From NCBI RefSeq assembly GCF_030063415.1, contig NZ_JASITA010000045.1, forward strand, positions 1 to 57,826: a stretch of 57,826 bases of DNA, written 5' to 3'. Positions 51,749-57,826 of this stretch are shown one piece after another (the first letter of the stretch is position 1; each line of letters starts with the position of its first letter). The position numbers and the translations under genes are program-made. Origin of the DNA: Streptomyces sp. H27-C3. Lineage in GTDB: Bacteria > Actinomycetota > Actinomycetes > Streptomycetales > Streptomycetaceae. The notes beneath the pieces were generated by a model. It ran no database searches. It was not told where the DNA came from and worked only from the letters and a program-made list of their open reading frames with translations.

Positions 51749-52651
51749 ATGCCTGACGACAGCCAGCAGGCGATCCCAGCTGTCCCGAGCCCGGCGGCCG
51801 GGACCGAACCATACGAGCACCACATACGCCTGCTCGGGCGGTACTACCGCCAGGTGGAAGCAGGGCGCAAGACTATCGAAGTGAGGGTGGCCAACCCGCA
51901 GAATCGCGCTGTCGCAGCCGGTGACACGGTCGTCTTCCACGACCGCGACACCGGGCGGGACCTCGACGTCATCGTGGAGCGGATCACCCCGTACCCCTCC
52001 TTCGAGGACCTGCTCAGCTCGGAGGACACAGTGCGCATCGATCCGGACGGGCTGCCCGGCGAGCTGCTCGCCAACATCCGCAGCATCTACCCGCCGGCCA
52101 AGGAAGCGCTCGGCGTTCTCGCCCTCGCGTTCGACCACCGCCCTGCCCGGCTCGGCCGCCCCATGCCGATGCCGCCTATGCAGTACGCGCAGACCGTCCC
52201 CCACCACACGGTGTACGGCTGCCTCTACATCCGCGACGAGCACGACCGACCGGTCCAGCTCCGCTCGGTCTACGGCTCGAGACTCTGGCCGTTCCCGGGC
52301 GGCAACTTGGACGCCCCGGGCGAGGACCCACTGCAGACCGCCCGGCGCGAGGCGGTCGAGGAGACCGGCCTCGAACTCGGGCTGGACACGCCGAAGCTGC
52401 TCCTGACGCACTTCCTGCACGCCGGGCCGCGGCAGCCGCTGAACAAGGTGGGGCTCATCTTCGACGGTGGTCAGCTGACCGCCGACCAGCTCGGCTGGAT
52501 CCGCCTCGATCCCGCGGAGCACGACATGTGGGCCGCGCACGACCACGCGACCTGGCAGGGGCTGATGGCGCCGCGCGCCTTCGCCCGCCTCGACGCCATC
52601 GAACGAGCCCGGCGCGGCGAGGGCCCCGCCTACCTGATCACGCACACCTGA
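51749..52651 (+). CDS. ASCH-NUDIX fusion protein
   Basis: This 300-residue protein has an N-terminal ASCH (PUA-like, RNA-binding) domain, visible as LGRYYRQVEAGRKTIEVRV and AAGDTVVFHD. A NUDIX domain follows with box FPGGNLDAPGEDPLQTARRE then AVEETGLEL. The pairing suggests hydrolysis of a modified nucleotide on or near RNA, but the substrate is unknown. GGAGG precedes the ATG. The 130 bp upstream contain no gene. Confidence 0.82.
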   Translation: MPDDSQQAIPAVPSPAAGTEPYEHHIRLLGRYYRQVEAGRKTIEVRVANPQNRAVAAGDTVVFHDRDTGRDLDVIVERITPYPSFEDLLSSEDTVRIDPDGLPGELLANIRSIYPPAKEALGVLALAFDHRPARLGRPMPMPPMQYAQTVPHHTVYGCLYIRDEHDRPVQLRSVYGSRLWPFPGGNLDAPGEDPLQTARREAVEETGLELGLDTPKLLLTHFLHAGPRQPLNKVGLIFDGGQLTADQLGWIRLDPAEHDMWAAHDHATWQGLMAPRAFARLDAIERARRGEGPAYLITHT

Positions 52652-52680
52652 CCCCCAGCACCCCCACGAGGAGGCAAACC

Positions 52681-53883
52681 GTGCCCGCCGAGGACACCAA
52701 CACCCGGGCCTGGCAGATCTACGGCCAGCGCCAACTGGACCGGGCCTACACCCCGCCCATCCCCGACCGGCTCGGCTGGACGCCCTGGGAAGGGATCGGG
52801 CCGGGTACGGAAGTCCTCGGCGACGTCACCGGCCGCCGTGTCCTGGACATCGGATCCGGAGCTGGCCACCACGCCGTCCATCTCGCCCAGGCACACGGAG
52901 CCCGCGTCACCGGCATCGAACTGTCTCCGACCCAGCACGAGCGAGCCGTATCAGTCCACGCGGACGTTGACGGCGTGGACTTCGTCCAGGCAGACGTGAC
53001 CGAGTACCTGGCTGGAGCCGAGCCGTTCGACGCGGCGTACGCGATCGGGACGCTCGCCTTCATGGACCCGCACCGCTCGCTGCCAGCACTGCGCGACGGC
53101 CTGCGTCCGGGGGCCCCGCTGATCCTCTCGCTCCTGCACACCGACCTGCACGGCCGCGGTCCGTCCACGGAGGTGGCGCCCCGCGAGCAGATGATCCTGC
53201 TGCGTGACGACCCGCCCCTGCCGACGCAGATGTGGGTCCTGGCACCGCACCTGTGGGAGGACCTGCTCACCTCGTACGGCTTCCGAGTCGAGGCCATCGA
53301 CCTGCTACCGCAACCCGACGAGAGCGCCACAGTCGTCCAGCAGCTCATCCGTGCCCGGCGCCTGCCAACCCGGCCGGCGCGCGTCTCCAGCCGACCCCGC
53401 AGCACCCGCGCGCCAGCCGCACACGCGGCCGTGGGCGTCGGAGCGATCCTGCACAGCGAACAGGGCATCCTGCTCGGCCGGCACCGCCGCGGCACCCTCG
53501 AACTGCCCGGCGGCAGCGTGGAGGCCGGCGAGTCCTTCGCGGAAGCGGTCATCCGCGAACTCGGCGAGGAGACCGGCCTGATCGCCCGCACAGCAGACGT
53601 CAGGCTCCTGGGCACGCTCGTCGACCACGTCGAAGGTGTCCTGCGGGTCACGGTCGGCGCCCTCGTCCACGCCTGGCGCGGGCAGCTGGCTACGCAGCCG
53701 GACGAGAGCGTCGGCGACTGGGCCTGGCACCCTCTCGATCAGCTTCCCGACGGCCTGTTCGTCTGCAGTGCCCAGATCCTCACCAGCTGGCGCACCGATC
53801 TGCCCATCGACCACACCCCCGCGTACTTCACTCCCTACGTCGGCGACACATCAGACGCGACGACGGTGGACGGGCCGGCATGA
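52681..53883 (+). CDS. SAM methyltransferase-NUDIX fusion protein
   Basis: This 400-residue protein starts with a class I SAM methyltransferase (VLDIGSGAGHHAVHLAQAHG, then VTGIELSP and FDAAYAIGTLAFM). A NUDIX domain follows (LPGGSVEAGESFAEAVIREL then GEETGL). GTG start at 52681 with GAGGAGG upstream. The two activities in one chain suggest methylation of a nucleotide-linked substrate followed by, or checked by, hydrolysis (inferred). Confidence 0.82.
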   Translation: MPAEDTNTRAWQIYGQRQLDRAYTPPIPDRLGWTPWEGIGPGTEVLGDVTGRRVLDIGSGAGHHAVHLAQAHGARVTGIELSPTQHERAVSVHADVDGVDFVQADVTEYLAGAEPFDAAYAIGTLAFMDPHRSLPALRDGLRPGAPLILSLLHTDLHGRGPSTEVAPREQMILLRDDPPLPTQMWVLAPHLWEDLLTSYGFRVEAIDLLPQPDESATVVQQLIRARRLPTRPARVSSRPRSTRAPAAHAAVGVGAILHSEQGILLGRHRRGTLELPGGSVEAGESFAEAVIRELGEETGLIARTADVRLLGTLVDHVEGVLRVTVGALVHAWRGQLATQPDESVGDWAWHPLDQLPDGLFVCSAQILTSWRTDLPIDHTPAYFTPYVGDTSDATTVDGPA

Positions 53884-54008
53884 CTCCTCGGCGCCTCAGA
53901 CCGTCGAGCCTGTCGCCCTGACTCGCCAGCGGCGTATTCGCGCGGCACCACGGAACGGGGTCACGCGCAGACCGCACCGAAATCGACCGAGGACCACAGG
54001 GGGAGATC

Positions 54009-54827
54009 ATGAAGGACCTGCACCAGCAAGCCGCCCGCTGGGGCCAGTGGGCGCAGTACTACGACGAGGAGACCCGTAACCAGGACCCGAGTGCCGCCGC
54101 TGCCGTACTCTCCGACCTCGCCGGAGACGGCGCAGCCCTGGAGCTGGGCATCGGGACCGGCCGCGTTGCCTTCCCGCTGGCCGAATGGGGGACGCCCGTC
54201 TTCGGCCTTGACGCCTCCCAGAAGATGATCAACCGTCTCGAAGAGTACCAAAAGCAGACGCCTGAGGGGCGCTCGCCTGTCCAGGCGCGGATCGGCGACA
54301 TGGCGCGGTTCGACCTTGGAACGCACTACCCACTCGTCTACGTCATAGCGAGCACGCTCTTCTTGCTGACCGAACAAGAGGATCAGGTCAGCTGCTTCCG
54401 CAGCGCGGCCAGGCACCTCACCCCCCAGGGACAGTTCGTCGTCGAACCGGCCGTCCCGCACACCTCGGGCATGTCCTCCGAACGCCAGCAGATGATCGTC
54501 CGCGAAATGATCGAAGAACACCTGAGTTGGTCCGCATTCGTCCACGACCCCGTGCACCAGATCGTCCGGGCCCAAGAAGTACGCGTCGGCCCGGATGGCT
54601 GCCGTCTTCTGCCGAAGGTCATGCGCTATGCCCATCCGGCCGAACTTGGCCTGATGGCGCAGCTCGCTGGGCTGCGCCTGGAACGGCGAACCGCCGACTG
54701 GAAGGGCTCTCCGTTTACCGCGACCAGTACGCACCATGTGTCCGTCTATAGTCGCCAGCCAGCTGCTGCCGAAACCTCACAAGCATCCGGCCATGGCCCT
54801 TCCCTGCGTTCGAAGACATCGTCATGA
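54009..54827 (+). CDS. Class I SAM-dependent methyltransferase
   Basis: This 272-residue methyltransferase has motif I LELGIGTGRVAFPLA, motif II VFGLDASQKMINRL and motif III-like FDLGTHYPLVYVIASTLFLL. It belongs to the group often found near antibiotic genes; the substrate is unknown. AGGGGGAGATC precedes the ATG. It converges with the next genes, with 100 bp between them and no clear terminator. Confidence 0.82.
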   Translation: MKDLHQQAARWGQWAQYYDEETRNQDPSAAAAVLSDLAGDGAALELGIGTGRVAFPLAEWGTPVFGLDASQKMINRLEEYQKQTPEGRSPVQARIGDMARFDLGTHYPLVYVIASTLFLLTEQEDQVSCFRSAARHLTPQGQFVVEPAVPHTSGMSSERQQMIVREMIEEHLSWSAFVHDPVHQIVRAQEVRVGPDGCRLLPKVMRYAHPAELGLMAQLAGLRLERRTADWKGSPFTATSTHHVSVYSRQPAAAETSQASGHGPSLRSKTSS

Positions 54828-54927
54828 CAGCTCCGCGCATGGACCCGGCCCAACGGCCGACCGCCCGGTAGCTCCAGCACATGTTCGAGAAGCTGATGTA
54901 GCCCCTCACCGGCGGGCCCGCCGTCAG

Positions 54928-55338
54928 CTAGCTCAGCACGCTGTCGAGATGAGCCTGTACCGGCTCGAAGAGGCCGTACGGAACGAGTTCCGGGATGTCG
55001 GCAAGCGCAGCCCACTTCAGCTCCGCCAGCTCGTCCTTGTCAGCCACGTAAGCGGTGCCGGATGTGACCGCGCAGGCGGTGTAGGACATGTTCCTTCCAC
55101 TCTTGGGGTGAACTCGTTCACCCCGAGCCTGGACCGCGGCCACGGCCAGGCCAACCTCTTCCTGCGTCTCGCGTACGGCCGCCTCCTCGGAAGTCTCCCC
55201 GTCTTCGATCTCGCCGGCGGGGAACTGCCAGGACAACTGGCCCTCGGAGATCCTGCGCCGCACCATCAGGACGCGGTTCTCGTGAACCACGATCGCGGCG
55301 GAGATACCCGGCCGCTCCGCTGCCGTCTGCTCGGTCAT
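54928..55338 (-). CDS. NUDIX hydrolase
   Basis: This 136-residue single-domain NUDIX protein has the box FPAGEIEDGETSEEAAVRET then QEEVGL. VVHENRVLMVRRR lies at the start. It overlaps the HTH-NUDIX gene upstream by 4 bp (ATGA) and is transcribed toward the methyltransferase gene. This operon is divergent in direction from the other NUDIX genes. Confidence 0.86.
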   Translation of the reverse strand: MTEQTAAERPGISAAIVVHENRVLMVRRRISEGQLSWQFPAGEIEDGETSEEAAVRETQEEVGLAVAAVQARGERVHPKSGRNMSYTACAVTSGTAYVADKDELAELKWAALADIPELVPYGLFEPVQAHLDSVLS

Positions 55339-55997
55339 ATGTCTTCCTCCAGCACTTCCAGGATTGGCGGGTAAATCTTGTCAGCAGGTATGAAGCGGGT
55401 GACCGTGCTTTTGGCTACCCACGTCACGTCCACGTTCTCCACGGCATCGCTGTTCGTCGCGTCCCCAGCGAGGTATTCGCACAGGAAGTACATGCAGTGC
55501 ACGCCGGTCACCGGGTGGAGCCGCTCGCCGAGGTTCTGGCGGATGGCGCAATGCACACCGGTCTCGTCCAGCGTCTCGCGGACGGTCGTGGTCTCCGGCC
55601 GGACGCCGGGCTTGATGACGCCTGCGGGGAACTGCCAGGTGATCCCGGATGCGTCATCGCCACGGCGGCAGACCATCAGAACTTCGTCGTCACGAACGAC
55701 GACAGCGATGGCGACGCGCAGGGCCTGGGCCTTGGAGGCCGTGGCTGCGGTGTCCGCTTGGCCTGTTGCCGCCGTCATCGATGCGAATCGTTTGCGGACA
55801 GCGGCTGATGCGTCCTCGTGGACGGAGTCGAGCAGCTGTTGCATCTCTGGGCGGGGGATGACGTCGGAGTCGGAGTGCCAGGTGGCGACGGTCCGTGGCG
55901 AGATGCCCAAGCGGTTGGCGAAGGACTCGTTGGTCATGCGGAGGGCGGATTGGAGTGTGCAGGCGAGCTGGCCGGTCCAGACGTCTACAACTTCCAT
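55335..55997 (-). CDS. HTH-NUDIX fusion, likely nucleotide-responsive regulator
   Basis: This 220-residue protein has an N-terminal HTH (MTNESFANRLGISPRTVATWH) and a C-terminal NUDIX domain (FPAGVIKPGVRPETTTVRET then LDETGV). The core REx2DE departs from REx2EE, so activity may be reduced; NrtR-type regulators use NUDIX folds to sense ligands. The ATG at 55997 has GAGGG 6 bases upstream; a GTG at 56009 is also possible. It is a candidate repressor of its own operon. Confidence 0.75.
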   Translation of the reverse strand: MEVVDVWTGQLACTLQSALRMTNESFANRLGISPRTVATWHSDSDVIPRPEMQQLLDSVHEDASAAVRKRFASMTAATGQADTAATASKAQALRVAIAVVVRDDEVLMVCRRGDDASGITWQFPAGVIKPGVRPETTTVRETLDETGVHCAIRQNLGERLHPVTGVHCMYFLCEYLAGDATNSDAVENVDVTWVAKSTVTRFIPADKIYPPILEVLEEDI

Positions 55998-56104
55998 CGC
56001 GGCCCTCACGTATCCGATCGGCGACGTGCATGGTCAATGCGCTCCGACTGCAGGCGAGTTGCACTGCCGCTTCATGGCGGCGGGAAGCGAACACCGGTTG
56101 ACTC

Positions 56105-56138
56105 TAACGACCTTGGGGGCAATTGAAGTCGGGGCGTG
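56105..56138. repeat. Left terminal inverted repeat of the IS5-like element
   Basis: It pairs with 57676-57708 at about 28 of 33 positions, and only its first 16 or so bases pair with 57198-57213. Confidence 0.75.
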
Positions 56139-56166
56139 TTGACCTGGCGGTTCGGCTGGTGCGTGA

Positions 56167-57144
56167 TCAGCAGGCCGTCGTGCGGACGAGGACCAGTTCG
56201 GTGCTCGCCGTGCGGCGGGTCGCCCGGCGGGCGGATCGGTCGGAGACCAGGCCGGCGATGGCTCGGTGGGTCTCGTCGTAGTCCTCGCGCCGACCGGTGT
56301 AGCGCTGGAGCGGATGCCATTGCTTGTACTCGGCGTTGGTGTGTTCCACGACGATGCGTTGCGAGGACTGGCGGCGGCGCATCTCGCGCCAGGCCCGCTT
56401 GTCGCCCTCGCACGCATCGTCCGCCGGTTTCTTCGGCGGGGCGCTGACCTGGTCGGGGAACTCCTTGGCCAGGCCCTGGTAGCCCGAGTCGACTTTCGCC
56501 TTTACCGTCGGCTGCAGGCGGAACTGCTCGGCGATGCCCTCGGTGCGCACGGCAGTCTGGTCGTGCATCCGCCCCGGCCGGGTCACGCCCGAGAACAGGG
56601 TGCGGCCCTGATGGTCGCTGAACGTGGTCGTCTTGATGGTGTTCTGCTTCTTCTTGCCGGAGACGAATGCCTTGCGCCCGGGGCGCCCTACCTGTGGGCG
56701 TCTGACCTGGACTTCTGTGCCGTCCATGCGGATCTCGACCCCCTCGGCCCCGGCATAGGCGAACAAGTCCTCCAGGGTGCGGATCCGCAGGCCTGGGCGG
56801 TCGGGGACGGCGAAGCCGCGGGCCGCGAGCAGGGGCCTGACTTCCCGGATCGCGGCGGAGATGGTCGAGCGGTCGACTTCGAAAAGCTCGGCCAGAGCGG
56901 CGTGCGGCAGCCCGAGGCGCAGGCAGACAAGGGTGGCCAGCAGCCGGTCGGTGAATACCAGCCGTTGCTTGCGCCCCGCGCCCACGGCGCGCCGCCGGAC
57001 GCCGCCACGTCGCTCACACAGCGCGGATTCACGGGTCGCTTCCCACTGGGGTGCGAGTTCTTCGAGCAACTCGCCGAAGTGTGCGCGAGAGACCCCGCAG
57101 AGGGCAGGATGGGAGCAGGCCGTACGGGCCCAGGTCAGCTTCAC
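56167..57144 (-). CDS. IS5-family DDE transposase
   Basis: This 325-residue DDE_Tnp_4-type transposase (IS5/HARBI1-like) begins MKLTWARTACSHPALCGVSR. It has an HTH (LGLPHAALAELFEVDRSTIS), the first Asp in IRMDGTEVQV, the second in KVDSGYQGLAKEFP, and the Glu near RIVVEHTNAEYKQW. Length and motifs look intact. GTG start; no strong ribosome-binding site is seen. Confidence 0.88.
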   Translation of the reverse strand: MKLTWARTACSHPALCGVSRAHFGELLEELAPQWEATRESALCERRGGVRRRAVGAGRKQRLVFTDRLLATLVCLRLGLPHAALAELFEVDRSTISAAIREVRPLLAARGFAVPDRPGLRIRTLEDLFAYAGAEGVEIRMDGTEVQVRRPQVGRPGRKAFVSGKKKQNTIKTTTFSDHQGRTLFSGVTRPGRMHDQTAVRTEGIAEQFRLQPTVKAKVDSGYQGLAKEFPDQVSAPPKKPADDACEGDKRAWREMRRRQSSQRIVVEHTNAEYKQWHPLQRYTGRREDYDETHRAIAGLVSDRSARRATRRTASTELVLVRTTAC

Positions 57145-57281
57145 AACTCACCTAACCCGTACGGCCCTTCTTATGTCACGGACCAGGCCGACCCTCGTTG
57201 CCCCAAGGTCGTAGCGACCTCGGGAACGATCGGCTCGCCGTTGGTGCGGCTTCTGTCAGACCGCTGTGGGAAGCTCCGTCG

Positions 57282-57659
57282 ATGGAATCTTCAAAGGTGA
57301 TTGAGACACTGTGGGACCGGATCCAGGATCGGGACTGGGCGGGCGTCGCCGAGTTGATCGCGGAGGATGTCGTTGTCGAGTGGCCGATCAGCCTCGAACG
57401 CATCATCGGCCGGGAAAACTTCGTCGCGGTGAACCGTGAATATCCGGAGGGCTGGTCGATTCGGGTGCTCAAGGTGGTGGCCGAGGGCGACGAAGTCGTC
57501 TCCGAGGTCGAAGTGCCACACGACAGTCTTGGCGTCTTTCGCGCGGCATCGTTCTGGACTGTCCGTGACGGGCAGGTCGTCCGTGGGACGGAGTACTGGA
57601 CGAGCCTGGGAACGGACCCGCAGCCTGAATGGCGGGCCGCCCTCGTCGAACCGATGTAG
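57282..57659 (+). CDS. SnoaL-like (NTF2-fold) protein, possible IS passenger
   Basis: This 125-residue protein of the SnoaL/NTF2-like fold has LWDRIQDRDWAGVAELIAED near the N-terminus, then VVVEWPISLERIIGRENFVAVN and VEVPHDSLGVFRAASFW. Members are cyclases, isomerases or binding proteins; this one is not assignable. It lies between the inner and outer right ends of the IS5-like element and is oriented opposite to the transposase. Confidence 0.7.
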   Translation: MESSKVIETLWDRIQDRDWAGVAELIAEDVVVEWPISLERIIGRENFVAVNREYPEGWSIRVLKVVAEGDEVVSEVEVPHDSLGVFRAASFWTVRDGQVVRGTEYWTSLGTDPQPEWRAALVEPM

Positions 57660-57675
57660 TGCGGCGGGCCCCTCT

Positions 57676-57708
57676 GAGCCCCGACCTCAATTGCTCCCAA
57701 GGTCGTAA
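57676..57708. repeat. Outer right terminal repeat of the IS5-like element
   Basis: The reverse complement reads TTACGACCTTGGGAGCAATT, almost identical to the left end at 56105. It lies downstream of the SnoaL-like gene. Confidence 0.75.
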
Positions 57709-57826
57709 GGGCTCGCAGAGATTCAACGTGTTGCTTCCGGCGATTTGGCTCGTTGACGTGGTATGGGAATACCTCATGAGATTCGGGATCGACTCGCCTT
57801 GAAGTTCGGGGTGTTGTTCCCGCACC
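57709..57826. other. Window end, no feature seen
   Basis: These 118 bases contain no supported gene, hairpin or repeat. Confidence 0.4.

Larger units (their letters stand above)
56105..57708. mobile_element. IS5-like element enclosing a transposase and a SnoaL-like gene
   Basis: TAA-CGACCTTGGGGGCAA begins the left end at 56105, and the inverted copy ends at 57705 with TAA at 57706-57708. The first 30 or so bases of the two ends match almost perfectly. A third, weaker copy in the right-end orientation lies at about 57198-57213, followed by TAG, just after the transposase start. So the simple IS may be 56108-57210 and the SnoaL-like gene a passenger, or the whole unit may move together. Confidence 0.65.

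Noticed and set aside
57469..57825. Minus-strand frame at the window end
   Set aside because: Antisense to the SnoaL-like gene and across the IS end; composition artefact.

Overview
High GC, GTG starts, stop/start overlaps (ATGA, GTGA) and families such as conservon proteins, DUF6082, FxLD lanthipeptides and HTH-TPR regulators point to an actinomycete chromosome, almost certainly Streptomyces or a close relative. No rRNA, tRNA or CRISPR array was seen.

Layout. (1) 1-2876: the 3' tail of an unidentified gene, then an IS3-family element with matching terminal repeats and a GCG target duplication, split by an IS110-family element. (2) 3017-16760: a tightly overlapping five-gene operon with the order of a class 1 DISARM anti-phage system (drmD, drmMI, drmA, drmB, drmC). 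(3) 17490-20564: a large nuclease-STAND ATPase-repeat protein resembling bacterial NLR-type immune proteins, so the left third reads as a defence island. (4) 20565-22410: decayed mobile DNA: a truncated ORF, transposase fragments, a 104-bp MITE-like element, an excisionase-like gene with a small partner, and strong hairpins. (5) 22488-31172: ordinary accessory Streptomyces genes: two HTH-TPR regulators, a GNAT enzyme, a GGCT-like protein, an anti-sigma-like ATPase, a TrmO-like protein, small membrane proteins and a GH15 glucoamylase/trehalase. (6) 31201-36340: a conservon (cvnA-D) followed by a GAF protein and an acyl-CoA dehydrogenase. (7) 36463-47630: an FxLD-type class I lanthipeptide cluster: regulator, small accessory genes, precursor, LanB, LanC, an elimination-domain/PIMT fusion, a helical protein and an ABC exporter. 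(8) 47687-55997: a run rich in NUDIX domains (nine domains in six proteins, fused to ASCH, methyltransferase or HTH domains) with a P-loop kinase/VanX-like dipeptidase fusion. (9) 56105-57708: an IS5-like element whose best-matching ends also enclose a SnoaL-like gene.

Function. In the defence island DISARM should methylate host DNA and block incoming phage DNA, and the nuclease-STAND protein may act as a second, abortive layer. In the RiPP region the precursor would be glutamylated by a LanB that has only its N-terminal half; the missing elimination domain is fused to the PIMT-like methyltransferase in the third enzyme gene. LanC would close the rings, the methyltransferase would act on an Asp in the core, and the ABC protein would export the product. 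The NUDIX genes lie on the same strand directly after the exporter and may belong to the same system; that link is inferred from position only.
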